The notes under the pieces were generated by a model, which was not told where the DNA came from, ran no database searches, and worked only from the letters and a program-made list of their open reading frames with translations. Below, one piece after another: positions 51,681 through 64,000 of a stretch of DNA of 64,000 bases. The stretch is from Odiellus spinosus (Eukaryota > Arthropoda > Arachnida > Opiliones > Phalangiidae). The number at the start of each line of letters is the position of its first letter. Position 1 is the first letter of the stretch. Location of the stretch: the NCBI GenBank assembly GCA_963920705.1, contig OY987240.1, positions 1,866,501-1,930,500 of the forward strand, given 5' to 3'. A program made the position numbers and the translations under genes.

Positions 51681-54600
51681 CTTGTGCAAATTCAAAGCCC
51701 CATCAAAAAGGCGAAAAAATTGATTTAAAGGGTAACTAAAGAGCCTAGCGCGCCTTGGCAAAATAATTAATTTATTTATTTGGAACTATAACTGAGCTGG
51801 CGACTTATCGTTAAAGGCTATTGTTGAATCGTGGATAAATGCTTAAGGAGAACCATCTAAGCTACAAAATCAGCCTTGTGCAAATTCTAAGCACCATCAA
51901 AAAGACCGAAAAAACTTGATTTAAAGGGTAACTAAAGAGCCTAGCGTGCCTTGCCAAAAAAATTAATTTATTCTGTTGGATTAAAACTGAGCTGGCGACT
52001 TATCTTTAAAGGCTAGGGTTGAATCGTGGCTAAATTCTTAAAGAGAACCATTTAAGCTACAAAATCAGCCTTAAGCAAATTCTAAGCACCATCAAAAAGA
52101 CCGAAAAAATTGAGTTAAAGTGTTACTAAAGAGCCTAGCGCGCCTTGCCAAAATAATTAATTAATTCATTTGGAACTATAACTGAGCTGGCGACTTATCG
52201 TTAAAGGCTATTGTTGAATCGTGGATAAATGCTTAAGGAGAACCATCTAAGATACAAAATCAGCCTTGTGCAAATTTTAAGCATCATCAAAAAGAGCGAA
52301 AAAAATTGATTTAAAGGGAAACTAAAGAGCCTAGCGTGCCTTGCCAAAATAATTAATTAATTCATTTGGAACTATAACTGAGCTGGCGACTTATCGTTAA
52401 AGGCTATTGTTGAATCGTGGCTAAATTCTTAAAGAGAACCATCTAAGCTACAAAATCAGCCTTGTGCAAATTCTAAGCACCATCAAAAAGACCGAAAAAA
52501 ATTGAGTTAAAGGGTAACTAAAGAGCCTAGCGCGCCTTGCCAAAATAATTAATTCATTTGGAACTATAACTGAGCTGGCGACTTATCGTTAAAGGTTATT
52601 GTTGAATCGTGAATAAATGCTTAAGGAGAACCATCTAAGATACAAAATCAGCCTTGTGCAAATTTTAAGCATTATCAAAAAGAGCGAAAAAAATTGATTT
52701 AAAGGGAAACTAAAGAGCCTAGCGCGCCTTGCCAAAATAATTAATTTATTTATTTATTTGGAACTATAACTGAGCTGGCGACTTATCGTTAAAGTCTTTA
52801 GTTGAATCGTGGCTAAGTTCTTAATGAGAACCATCTAAGCTACAAAATCAGCCTTGTAAAAATTCTAAGCTCCATCAAAAAGGCGAAAAAATTGATTTAA
52901 AGGGTAACTAAAGAGCCTAGCGCGCCTTGGCAAAATAATTAATTTATTTATTTATTTATTTGGAACTATAACTGAGCTGGCGACTTATCGTTAAAGGCTA
53001 TTGTTGAATCGTGGATAAATGCTTAAGGAGAACCATCTAAGATACAAAAGCAGCCTTGTGCAAATTATAAGCATCATCAAAAAGAGCGAAAAAAATTGAT
53101 TTAAAGGGAAACTAAAGAGCCTAGCGCGCCTTGCCAAAATAATTAATTAATTCATTTGGAACTATAACTGAGCTGGCGACTTATCGTTAAAGGCTTTAGT
53201 TGAATCGTGGCTAAATTCTTAATGAGAACCATCTAAGCTACAAAATCAGCCTTGTGCAAATTCAAAACCCCATCAAAAAGGCGAAAAAATTGATTTAAAG
53301 GGTAACTAAAGAGCCTAGCGCGCCTTGGCAAAATAATTAATTAATTCATTTGGAACTATAACTGAGCTGGCGACTTATCGTTAAAGGCTAGGGTTTAATC
53401 GTGGCTAAATTCTTAAAGAGAACCATCTAAGCTACAAAATCAGCCTTGTGCAAATTTTAAGCATCATCAAAAAGAGCGAAAAAAATTGATTTAAAGGGAA
53501 ACTAAAGAGCCTAGCGCGCCTTGCCAAAATAATTAATTAATTTATTTATTAGGAACTATAACTGAGCTGGCGACTTATCGTTAAAGGCTACTGTTGAATC
53601 GTGGATAAATGCTAAAGGAAAACCATCTAAGATACAAAATCAGCCTTGTGCAAATTTTAAGCATCATCAAAAAGAGCGAAAAAAATTGATTTAAAGGGAA
53701 ACTAAAGAGCCTAGCGCGCCTTGCCAAAATAATTAATTAATTCATTTGGAACTATTACTGAGCTGGCGACTTATCGTTAAAGGCTATTGTTGAATCGTGG
53801 CTAAATTCTTAAAGAGAACCATCTAAGCTACAAAATCAGCCTTGTGCAAATTCTAAGCACCATCAAAAAGACCGAAAAAAAATGAGTTAAAGGGTAACTA
53901 AAGAGCCTAGCGCGCCTTGCCAAAATAATTAATTCATTTGGAACTATAACTGAGCTGGCGACTTATCGTTAAAGGCTGTTGTTGAATCGTGGCTAAATTC
54001 TTAAAGAGAACCATCTATGCTACAAAATCAGCCTTGTGCAAATTCTAAGCACCATCAAAAAGGCGAAAAAATTGATTTAAAGGGTAACTAAAGAGCCTAG
54101 CGCGTCTTGCCAAAATAATTAATTCATTTGGAACTATAACTGAGCTGGCGACTTATCGTTAAAGGCTATTGTTGAATCGTGGATAAATGCTTAAGGAGAA
54201 CCATCTAAGCTACAAAATAAGCCTTGTGCAAATTTTAAGAATCATCAAAAAGAGCGAAAAAAATTGATTTAAAGGGAAAATAAAGAGCCTAGCGCGCCTT
54301 GCCAAAATAATTAATTAATTCATTTGGAACTATAACTGAGCTGGCGACTTATCGTTAAAGGCTATTGTTGAATCGTGGATAAATTCTTAATGAGAACCAT
54401 CTAAGCTACAAAATCAGCCTTGTGCAAATTCTAAGCACCATCAAAAAGACCGAAAAAAATTGAGTTAAAGGGTTACTAAAGAGCCTAGCGTGCCTTGCCA
54501 AAAAAATTAATTTATTCTGTTGGATTAAAACTGAGCTGGCGACTTATCTTTAAAGGCTAGGGTTGAATCGTGGCTAAATTCTTAAAGATAACCATCTAAG

Positions 54601-57600
54601 CTACAAAATCAGCCTTAAGCAAATTCTAAACACCATCAAAAAGACCGAAAAAATTGAGTTAAAGGGTTACTAAAGAGCCTAGCGCGCCTTGCCAAAATAA
54701 TTAATTAATTCATTTGGAACTATAACTGAGCTGGCGACTTATCGTTAAAGGCTATTTTTGAATCGTGGATAAATGCTTAAGGAGAACCATCTAAGATACA
54801 AAATCAGCCTTGTGCAAATTTTAAGCATCATCAAAAAGAGCGAAATAATTGAGTTAAAGGGTTACTAAAGAGCCTAGCGCGCCTTGCCAAAATAATTAAT
54901 TAATTCATTTGGAACTATAACTGAGCTGGCGACTTATCGTTAAAGGCTATTGTTGAATCGTGGCTAAATTCTTACAGAGAACCATCTAAGCTACAAAATC
55001 AGCCTTGTGCAAATTTTAAGCATCATCAAAAAGAGCGAAAAAAATTGATTTAAAGGGAAACTAAAGAGCCTAGCGCGCCTTGCCAAAATAATTAATTAAT
55101 TCATTTGGAACTATAACTGAGCTGGCGACTTATCGTTAAAGGCTGTTGTTGAATCGTGGCTAAATTCTTAAAGAGAACCATCTATGCTACAAAATCAGCC
55201 TTGTGCAAATTCTAAGCACCATCAAAAAGGCGAAAAAATTGATTTAAAGGGTAACTAAAGAGCCTAGCGCGTCTTGCCAAAATAATTAATTCATTTGGAA
55301 CTATAACTGAGCTGGCGACTTATCGTTAAAGGCTATTGTTGAATCGTGGATAAATGCTTAAGGAGAACCATCTAAGCTACAAAATAAGCCTTGTGCAAAT
55401 TTTAAGAATCATCAAAAAGAGCGAAAAAATTTGATTTAAAGGGAAAATAAAGAGCCTAGCGCGCCTTGCCAAAATAATTAATTAATTCATTTGGAACTAT
55501 AACTGAGCTGGCGACTTATCGTTAAAGGCTATTGTTGAATCGTGGATAAATTCTTAATGAGAACCATCTAAGCTACAAAATCAGCCTTGTGCAAATTCTA
55601 AGCACCATCAAAAAGACCGAAAAAAAATGATTTAAAGGGTAACTAAAGAGCCTAGCGCGCCTTGGCAAAATAATTAATTTATTTATTTATTTGGAACTAT
55701 AACTGAGCTGGCGACTTATCGTTAAAGGCTATTGTTGAATCGTGGATAAATGCTTAAGGAGAACCATCTAAGATACAAAATCAGCCTTGTGCAAATTTTA
55801 AGCATCATCAAAAAGGGCGAAATAATTGAGTTAAAGGGTTACTAAAGAGCCTAGCGCGCCTTGCCAAAATAATTAATTAATTCATTTGGAACTATAACTG
55901 AGCTGGCGACTTATCGTTAAAGGCTGTTGTTGAATCGTGGCTAAATTCTTAAAGAGAACAATCTATGCTACAAAATCAGCCTTGTGCAAATTCTAAGCAC
56001 CATCAAAAAGGCGAAAAAATTGATTTAAAGGGTAACTAAAGAGCCTAGCGCGTCTTGCCAAAATAATTAATTCATTTGGAACTATAACTGAGCTGGCGAC
56101 CTATCGTTAAAGGCTATTGTTGAATCGTGGATAAATTCTTAAGGAGAACCATCTAAGCTACAAAATAAGCCTTGTGCAAATTTTAAGAATCATCAAAAAG
56201 AGCGAAAAAAATTGATTTAAAGGGAAAATAAAGAGCCTAGCGCGCCTTGCCAAAAAAATTAATTTATTCTGTTGGATTAAAACTGAGCTGGCGACTTATC
56301 TTTAAAGGCTAGGGTTGAATCGTGGCTAAATTCTTAAAGATAACCATCTAAGCTACAAAATCAGCCTTAAGCAAATTCTGAGCACCATCAAAAAGACCGA
56401 AAAAATTGAGTTAAAGGGTTACTAAAGAGCCTAGCGCGCCTTGCCAAAATAATTAATTAATTCATTTGGAACTATAACTGAGCTGGCGACTTATCGTTAA
56501 AGGCTAGGGTTGAATCGTGGCTAAATTCTTAAAGATAACCATCTAAGCTACAAAATCAGCCTTAAGCAAATTCTAAGCACCATCAAAAAGACCGAAAAAA
56601 TTGAGTTAAAGGGTTACTAAAGAGCCTAGCGCGCCTTGCCAAAATAATTAATTCATTTGGAACTATAACTGAGCTGGCGACTTATCGTTAAAGGCTATTG
56701 TTGAATCGTGGATAAATGCTTAAGGAGAACCATCTAAGATACAAAATCAGCCTTGTGCAAATTTTAAGCATCATCAAAAAGAGCGAAAAAAATTGAGTTA
56801 AAAGGTTACTAAAGAGCCTAGCGCGCCTTGCCAAAATAATTAATTAATTCATTTGGAACTATAACTGAGCTGGCGACTTATCGTTAAAGGCTATTGTTGA
56901 ATCGTGGATAAATGCTTAAGGAGAACCATCTAAGATACAAAATCAGCCTTGTGCAAATTTTAAGCATCATCAAAAAGAGCGAAAAAAATTGATTTAAAGG
57001 GTAACTAAAGAGCCTAGCGCGCCTTGCCAAAATAATGAATTAATTCATTTGGAACTATAACTGAGCTGGCGACTTATCGTTAAAGGCTTTAGTTGAATCG
57101 TGGCTAAATTCTTAATGAGAACCATCTAAGCTACAAAATCAGCCTTGTGCAAATTCAAAGCCCCATCAAAAAGGCGAAAAAATTGATTTAAAGGGTAACA
57201 AAAGAGACTAGCGCGCCTTGGCAAAATAATTAATTTATTTATTTATTTTGAAATATAACTGAGCTGGCGACTTATCGTTAAAGGCTATTGTTGAATCGTG
57301 GATAAATTCTTAAGGAGAACCATCTAAGCTACAAAATCAGCCTTGTGCAAATTTTAAGAATCATCAAAACGAGCGAAAAAAATTGATTTAAAGGGAAAAT
57401 AAAGAGCCTAGCGCGCCTTGCCAAAATAATTAATTAATTCATTTGGAACTATAACTGAGCTGGCGACTTATCGTTAAAGGCTATTGTTGAATCGTGGATA
57501 AATGCTTAAGGAGAACCATCTAAGATACAAAATCAGCCTTGTGCAAATTTTAAGCATCATCAAAAAGAGCGAAAAAAATTGAGTTAAAGGGTTACTAAAG

Positions 57601-58621
57601 AGCCTAGCGCGCCTTGCCAAAATAATTAATTAATTCATTTGGAACTATAACTGAGCTGGCGACTTATCGTTAAAGGCTATTGTTGAATCGTGGATAAATG
57701 CTTAAGGAGAACCATCTAAGATACAAAATCAGCCTTGTGCAAATTTTAAGCATCATCAAAAAGAGCGAAAAAAATTGATTTAAAGGGTAACTAAAGAGCC
57801 TAGCGCGCCTTGCCAAAATAATGAATTAATTCATTTGGAACTATAACTGAGCTGGCGACTTATCGTTAAAGGCTTTAGTTGAATCGTGGCTAAATTCTTA
57901 ATGAGAACCATCTAAGCTACAAAATCAGCCTTGTGCAAATTCAAAGCCCCATCAAAAAGGCGAAAAAATTGATTTAAAGGGTAACAAAAGAGCCTAGCGC
58001 GCCTTGGCAAAATAATGAATTTATTTATTTATTTTGAAATATAACTGAGCAGGCGACTTATCGTTAAAGGCTATTGTTGAATCGTGGATAAATGCTTAAG
58101 GAGAACCATCTAAGCTACAAAATCAGCCTTGTGCAAATTTTAAGAATCATCAAAAAGAGCGAAAAAAAAATGATTTAAAGGGAAAATAAAGAGCCTAGCG
58201 CGCCTTGCCAAAATAATTAATTAATTCATTTGGAACTATAACAGAGCTGGCGACTTTTCGTTAAAGGCTTTTGTTGAATCGTGGATAAATGCTTAAGGAG
58301 AACCATCTAAGATACAAAATCAGCCTTGTGCAAATTCAAAGCCCCATCAAAAAGGCGAAAAAATTGATTTAAAGGGTAACTAAAGAGCCTAGCGCGCCTT
58401 GGCATAATAATCAATTTATTTATTTATTTGGAACTATAACTGAGATGGCGACTTATCGTTAAAGGCTATTGTTGAATCGTGGATAAATTCTCAAGGAGAA
58501 CCATCTAAGCTACAAAATCAGCCTTGTGCAAATTTTAAGCATCATCAAAAAGAGCGAAAAAAATTGATTTAAAGGGAAACTAAAGAGCCTAGCGCGCCTT
58601 GCCAAATTAATTAATTAATTC
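51681..58621. repeat. Satellite A, block 3
   Basis: About 36 monomers of the same 195-bp family, opening with the CTTGTG target duplication of Polinton-2. Multi-monomer duplications are visible: units with GCGCGTCTTGCC recur near 54100, 55270 and 56050, and units with GAATTAATTCATTT preceded by AATAATG recur near 57035 and 57825. The array ends abruptly at TTAATTAATTC, where unique DNA starts. Confidence 0.95.
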
Positions 58622-59173
58622 TTAGAACCCGGTAGGGTTCTATGTATTGGGCCCATCATCATCTGTAATGCTATTTTGATTTCCTAAAAAATTCAGTCTC
58701 TAGCCAATCAAAACGCTCCATTCTCCCATAGAATAACATTAAAATCGACTCTTTCGAGGACAAGTCCAGTGATTGACAGAACTAAAAGAGGAATTATTTG
58801 TTACAGATATAATCACTTTTAAATGGTAGAGCAAGGTTCGAATGTTGAACTTTTCAAGTTTCATTTAAAAATATTAAGTCTAAGTATTTTAAAATTAATT
58901 CTAAAGTTGACCCTTTTTTTGGTACTTAGCTGGTTTCGCGCATGGCCAAATCGTAATGTTATTCTATGGGATTTGGTTTTTTGAAAGTGGCTTACCTTTC
59001 AGATTTATTTTCTAATACTTCCGGATATTTTTCAGACTTGGATTTTCCGTGTGGTATGAATTAAGATTCGAGCTTTATTTTAAGACTAATTTCATAATTT
59101 TACACCAATTAGATGGCCCACAATCTATTTATGAAAACGGAGGGAACAACAAGGCGGAGAAATAGATTCGCCA

Positions 59174-59212
59174 AAAACCTAAGCCTAATTTGACAAATTA
59201 GGCTTAGGTTTT
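59174..59212. repeat. Perfect 18-bp stem, 3-base-loop hairpin
   Basis: AAAACCTAAGCCTAATTT and its exact complement flank the loop GAC. Confidence 0.85.
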
Positions 59213-59890
59213 ATATGGCTTTTTAAAATCACGAGCACGAGCGCGCGCGCTTGATTTGGAGGCTATGGGTCATAGCCTCCTTGATCACGCGCTTCGGCTG
59301 CGCTCGCGCTATAGAAGCCCCGGCAAAGAAAAAAATTAACATGTGTTTGAGAGAATAAATGGGAAATTAAAACTCCCCCAAAAGACGGCGCGAAAAAGCA
59401 CTAAAATGTAGGGGGGGAAAGTCGAGAGGAGAAACAAATTCTTGTCTAAAGTTTTAAATTTACGCTCCAGCTTCCTGATTTTTTAACCACATCTAATTAA
59501 GTATGTACGGATAATTTACAAATTAATTCCAAGCCTTTGAGAATTACAGATTTGGCGTTAATAATTGTTGAAACTAGCGAACCTATTATTTTTCTTTACT
59601 GACGGAGCTTTTTGCGGTTTTCACCTATTGCGCGGGGTTCTTTTTAAATCTAAAGCCTTGATCCATTAACACAGGGACTGCAGTCACGCTGTAGATGCTA
59701 TTTATAAACTTACATTCTAATTTCACCCTCTGATTTGATTTTTATTCTATGACAATATACTATTTTACTCAAAAACAAGTGTTAAAATTAATAAGGTTGC
59801 AATTGTGAGAATTGATAAGAGAGACAAATTACTAAATTTTGAAGCCGGGTAATAGGCCTTATTATAAAATAATCTTGGAAACGAATAAAA

Positions 59891-60055
59891 GAACCGTTAA
59901 AAAGCACCCGTTTGTATTGAAGATGGTCCCTTTTTTCAAGGCTGGTACAAAGTGTAGGATTTTCTATACTTTTTCCAGCCTTGAAACTAACAAAAAGAGC
60001 CGTTAAATAGAACTCGTTTATACGGAAGATGGGACATTTTTTCAAGGTTGAGACG
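59891..60055. repeat. Direct repeat, about 107-bp period
   Basis: Two diverged copies (59891-59947 and 59999-60055) share GA-CCGTTAAA-AG, CTCGTTT/CCCGTTT, GAAGATGG and TTTTTTCAAGG. A 104-codon minus-strand ORF across them is only a reading of this repeat. Confidence 0.6.
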
Positions 60056-60347
60056 TAGTCGGAATTTATGTTATCGTCTATTCGGGACAACTCGGTTTTC
60101 AAAATCTAAATACGGCGGTCTTCTCTTGTCAGCTTCTCTTGTCAGCTGTCTAAAACTTTTGAGAGCTCTATGATGGGTATTTATTTATTAGTAGTACATC
60201 ACATTCTTGTACACTAACTTGTAAGAAATCCCTTAATATTTTCGTAAACAATAGCATTGTGGAATGAGAGTCCCCAAATAATTTGAGATTCTCTTTAAAT
60301 TTAAAACATTCACCACCATCTTAACCTATGATCCGATAGGGTGTGTT

Positions 60348-60483
60348 CCCATTTCGTCCAAATATTTCGCCCAAAATTATCTATTCCCATTTCGCCCAAT
60401 TGTTAGGTTAGGTAGGGTAAGGTTAGATTATTTGAGATTGGGCGAAATGGGAATTGGGCCAAATGTTTTGGGCGAAATGGGGG
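60348..60483. mobile_element. Small MITE-like inverted repeat
   Basis: The CCCATTTCGTCCAAATATTT...CCCATTTCGCCCAA arm pairs with TTGGGCGAAATGGG...TTTGGGCGAAATGGG. About 136 bp, with a GTTAGGTTAGG-type centre. Confidence 0.6.
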
Positions 60484-60620
60484 TAAACCTCGGATAGTAG
60501 TAGTATCAATATGTTGTAAAAAATATATTTATAAAACTATACCAATATAAGATTGCCCCGAACAACATTTTTTCCAAACCTAGTTATTTAATCTAATCTA
60601 GGGTTGTAAGGCGAAATATT

Positions 60621-60986
60621 TCCCTAACCAGATTTCGTAATTTTAGGGTGATAAATTTAAATTAAAAATTAATTATCAATGTAAGGTGGTAGCGTGTAAG
60701 TTGTGAAATTTTGGGAGAGAAGTTTTTTTGCCGTTTTCAAAATGCCATACATAGTTATTTAACTATAATGAGAGTAGATTAACACTAATCTATTATCATT
60801 ATAGTTAAATACCTATGTATGGCATTTGGAAAATGGCAGGAAAACTTCTCTCCCAAAATTTCAAAACTTACCCGAGATAATGATTGAAGCACGCGGTAAA
60901 GCTTTGCACACGCTACAATCTTACGTTTATATTTAATTTTTTACTTAAAAACTAATCACCCTAAAATTATAAAACCTGGTTAGGGA
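60621..60986. mobile_element. 366-bp foldback MITE
   Basis: Ends TCCCTAACCAG / CTGGTTAGGGA. The inner arms (about 60698-60781 and 60787-60872) are nearly perfect complements (GGGAGAGAAG; ATGCCATACATAG; TATTTAACTATAATG) around a tiny loop. The outer parts are more diverged and the right arm has an insertion of about 50 bp. Confidence 0.8.
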
Positions 60987-61504
60987 GATAAAATAAACTA
61001 ATTTGCAAAACAAATATTTTAATTGTGGCTTTTAAAAATCATTAAAGACCTGAAAAGGGCAAAACCCTTCAAATTTGGTCAGTTTCCCCCCTTTGAGACG
61101 TGCATCAGTTTGGGGGAGTTTTGTAAATCTCGAGAATTCATTTATTCGCGATTTTCGGCCGATTGCCGGGGCTTCTATAGCGCGAGCGCAGCCGAAGCGC
61201 GTGATCGAGGAGGCTATGCTATGGGTATTGAACTCTAATGACTTAATTTCTCCTTCTTCATATTTTTGCCGTTTATAGACTGTGACCAAACTAATCGGTA
61301 TAAAATTATGAAATTAGTCTTAAAATAAAGCCTGTAAAATATTTGGAAGCATTAGAAAATAAATCTGAAAGGTAAGTCTCTTGCAAAAAATCTAAATCCC
61401 ATAGAATAACATTAATTTTCAATTTCTCCGCCTTAAAAGTACTCTCCTTTTTAAAAATGAGTGAAATTCCGAACGACTTGCCATTCCGAACGGCAATAAG
61501 GAAG

Positions 61505-64000
61505 GTATTAACATCAAAAATAATGAAAAAATTAATTGGAATTTGGTTTAAAGGGCAATGGGGAAAATATAAAGATTTCGCTGCGGCTGTCGGAGGTATT
61601 AACATCAAAATTGCTGAAATAATTAATTAAATTTGGTTTAAAGGGCAATGGCGAAAATATAAAGATTTCATTGCGGCTGTCGGAGGTATTAACATCAAAA
61701 TTGCTGAAATAATTAATTTAAATTAGGTTTAAAGGGCAATGGGGAGAATATAAAGATTTCACTGCGGCTGTCGGAGGTATTAACATCAAAATTGATGAAA
61801 AATTTAATTTAAATTTGGTTTAAAGGGCAATGGGGAAAATATAATGATTTCGCTGCGGCTTTCGGAGGTATTAACATCAAAATTGATGAAAAAATTAATT
61901 TTAATTGGGTTTAAAGGGCAATGGGGAAAATGTAGAGATTTGACTGAATCAAGTGAGGCTGCCCCAGCTATTAACATCAAAAATTATGAAAAAATTAATT
62001 TTAATTGGGTTTAAAGGGCAATGGTAAAAATGTAGAAATTTGACTAAATCAAGTGCGGCTGCCCCTGCCATTAACATCAAAAATTATGAAAAAATTAATT
62101 TTAATTGGGTTTAAAGGGCAATGGTAAAAATGTAGAAATTTGACTAAATCAAGTGCGGCTGCCGCAGCTATTAACATCAAAAATTATGAAAAAATTTAGT
62201 TTAATTAGGTTTAAAGGGCAATGGTAAAAATGTAGAAATTTGACTAAATCAAGTGCGGCTGCCCCAGCTATTAACATCAAAAAAATGTAAAAATTAATTT
62301 TAATTGGGATTAAAGGGCAATGGTAAAAATGTAGAGATTTGACTGAATCAAGTGCGGCTGCCCCAGCTATTAACATCAAAAATAAGGAAAAAATTAATTT
62401 TAATTGGGATTAAAGGGCAATGGTAAAAATGTAGAGATTTGACTGAATCAAGTGAGGCTGCCCCAGCTATTAACATCAAAAATTATGAAAAAATTAATTT
62501 TAATTGGGTTTAAAGGGCAATGGTACAAATGTAGAGATCTGACTGAATCAAGTGCGGCTGCCCCAGCTATTAACATCAAAAATAATGTAAAAATTAATTT
62601 TAATTGGGATTAAAGGGCACTGGTAAAAATGTAGAGGTTTGACTGAATCAAGTGAGGCTGCCCCAGCTATTAACATCAAAAATAATGAAAAAATAAATTT
62701 TAATTGGGATTAAAGGGCACTGGTAAAAATGTAGAAATTTGACTGAATCAAGTGAGGCTGCCCCAGCTATTAACATCAAAAATAATGAAAAAATAAATTT
62801 TAATTGGGATTAAAGGGCACTGGTAAAAATGTAGAAATTTGACTGAATCAAGTGAGGCTGCCCCAGCTATTAACATCAAAAATTATGAAAAAATTAATTT
62901 TAATTGGGTTTAAAGGGCAATGGTACAAATGTAGAGATCTGACTGAATCAAGTGCGGCTGCCCCAGCTATTAACATCAAAAATAATGTAAAAATTAATTT
63001 TAATTGGGATTAAAGGGCACTGGTAAAAATGTAGAGGTTTGACTGAATCAAGTGAGGCTGCCCCAGCTATTAACATCAAAAATAATGAAAAAATAAATTT
63101 TAATTGGGATTAAAGGGCACTGGTAAAAATGTAGAAATTTGACTGAATCAAGTGAGGCTGCCCCAGCTATTAACATCAAAAATAATGAAAAAATAAATTT
63201 TAATTGGGATTAAAGGGCACTGGTAAAAATGTAGAAATTTGACTGAATCAAGTGAGGCTGCCCCAGCTATTTACATCAAAAATTATGAAAAAATTAATTT
63301 TAATTGGGTTTAAAGGGCAATGGTAAAAATGTAGAGGTTTGACTGAATCAAGTGAGGCTGCCCCAGCTATTAACATCAAAAATAATGAAAAAATAAATTT
63401 TAATTGGGATTAAAGGGCACTGGTAAAAATGTAGAAATTTGACTGAATCAAGTGAGGCTGCCCCAGCTATTAACATCAAAAATAATGAAAAAATAAATTT
63501 TAATTGGGATTAAAGGGCACTGGTAAAAATGTAGAAATTTGACTGAATCAAGTGAGGCTGCCCCAGCTATTAACATCAAAAATTGTGAAATAATTAATTT
63601 TAATTGGGTTTAAAGGGCAATGGTAAAAATGTAGAGGTTTGACTGAATCAAGTGAGGCTGCCCCAGCTATTAACATCAAAAATAATGAAAAAATAAATTT
63701 TAATTGGGATTAAAGGGCACTGGTAAAAATGTAGAAATTTGACTGAATCAAGTGAGGCTGCCCCAGCTATTAACATCAAAAATTGTGAAATAATTAATTT
63801 TAATTGGGTTTAAAGGGCAATGGTAAAAATGTAGAGATCTGACTGAATCAAGTGCGGCTGCCCCAGCTGTTAACATCAAAAATAATGAAAAAATTAATTT
63901 TAATTGGGATTAAGAGTCACTGGTAAAAATGTAGAGATTTGACTGAATCAAGTGCGTCTGCCCCAGCTATTAACATCAAAAATAATGTAAAAATTAATTT
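61505..64000. repeat. Satellite B (about 91-bp then 100-bp monomers)
   Basis: Tandem units built on ATTAACATCAAAA, TTAATTTTAATTGGG and TTAAAGGGCAATGG. The first units (to about 61900) have a period near 91 bp and contain GCGGCTGTCGGAGG. Later units have a 100-bp period (GGGCA at 61916, 62016, 62116, 62216) and contain TGAATCAAGTGAGGCTGCCCC. Distinct unit types recur every 400 bp (62461, 62861, 63261), a four-monomer higher-order repeat. It runs off the window end. Unrelated to satellite A. Confidence 0.95.

Larger units (their letters stand above)
58954..61414. mobile_element. 2.46-kb terminal-inverted-repeat element (non-autonomous)
   Basis: Left end TAATGTTATTCTATGGG (58954-58970) and right end its complement (61398-61414), with diverged inverted similarity continuing inward for about 120-150 bp (TTACCTTTCAGATTTATTTT; TTTAAGACTAATTTCATAAT). 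A third copy of the end motif, complement orientation, is at 58725-58741. It holds no transposase. The boundaries are my best reading and no target duplication is evident. Confidence 0.6.
58622..61504. other. Unique region with nested inverted-repeat elements, no gene supported
   Basis: It separates the two satellites. No ORF looks genuine. It contains an 18-bp perfect hairpin (59174-59212), a CG-rich inverted pair (GCGCTTCGGCTGCGCTCGCG at about 59288, complement near 61185), a direct repeat at 59891-60055 and three inverted-repeat elements listed separately. The satellite boundary is marked by a small palindrome, AGAACCCGGTAGGGTTCT (58624-58641). Confidence 0.7.

Noticed and set aside
59788-60102. 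104-codon minus-strand ORF
   Set aside because: Covers a 107-bp direct repeat, with no homologue or domain.
60405-60435. Telomeric TTAGG tract
   Set aside because: Only two imperfect TTAGG copies within a MITE centre; too few to mean a telomere.
61023-61289. Three overlapping ORFs near 61023-61289
   Set aside because: Lie within the inverted CG-rich repeat on both strands; no domain or codon signal.
62149-62379. 76-codon ORF in satellite B (and 61306-61608)
   Set aside because: Translation of the tandem repeat; periodic peptide.

Overview
The window is eukaryotic nuclear DNA, most likely from an invertebrate animal. It is AT-rich and contains long tandem satellite arrays, foldback transposons, TATA-box promoters, AATAAA signals and genes with short GT-AG introns. 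I see no host cellular gene. The sequence does not identify the species.

Layout. Satellite A, a tandem repeat with a monomer of about 195 bp, fills 1-8464, 31632-40842 and 51681-58621. It is one array broken by two Polinton/Maverick (adintovirus-like) elements. Each element has terminal inverted repeats (TIRs) and a 6-bp target duplication cut from the satellite monomer: CATCTA/CATCGA for Polinton-1 (8465-31631, 23.2 kb) and CTTGTG/CTTGTG for Polinton-2 (40843-51680, 10.8 kb). From 58622 to 61504 there is unique DNA with nested inverted-repeat elements. From 61505 to the end there is a second, unrelated satellite (B, about 91 then 100 bp).

Polinton-1 has a rightward virion block: a penton-like protein, a pVI-like protein, the major capsid protein, a PC4-like protein, integrase and an adenain-like protease. 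This meets a leftward block at a bidirectional poly(A) site near 18160. The leftward block holds an MLVP-motif protein, a pX-like protein, the packaging ATPase, a GADD34-like PP1-regulator candidate, a BIR protein, protein-primed DNA polymerase B and small acidic ORFs. The right arm has a dUTPase spread over three exons and two paralogous 'MACL' genes, one with a 2.6-kb foldback transposon inside an intron. The left arm has two small paralogous membrane proteins and a candidate Pol III hairpin RNA resembling an adenoviral VA RNA. Several core genes are broken (polymerase, MCP, protease, penton-like, pVI-like), so the copy looks inactive. The accessory genes read open.

Polinton-2 is compact. 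All its genes lie on the + strand in the order ATPase, pX-like, MLVP, integrase with a C-terminal chromodomain, penton-like, pVI-like, MCP, protease. It has no DNA polymerase. Its 2-kb TIRs carry their own small ORFs and tandem repeats. Its integrase has one in-frame stop and its penton-like gene one frameshift; the other genes are intact. It therefore looks like a capsid-and-integration cassette that would depend on a polymerase supplied in trans.

The most interesting points are the VA-like RNA together with the GADD34-like and BIR ORFs (a possible host-response island), the intron inside the ATPase P-loop, the spliced dUTPase, the polymerase-less capsid element, and the chromodomain integrase in an element sitting in satellite heterochromatin.
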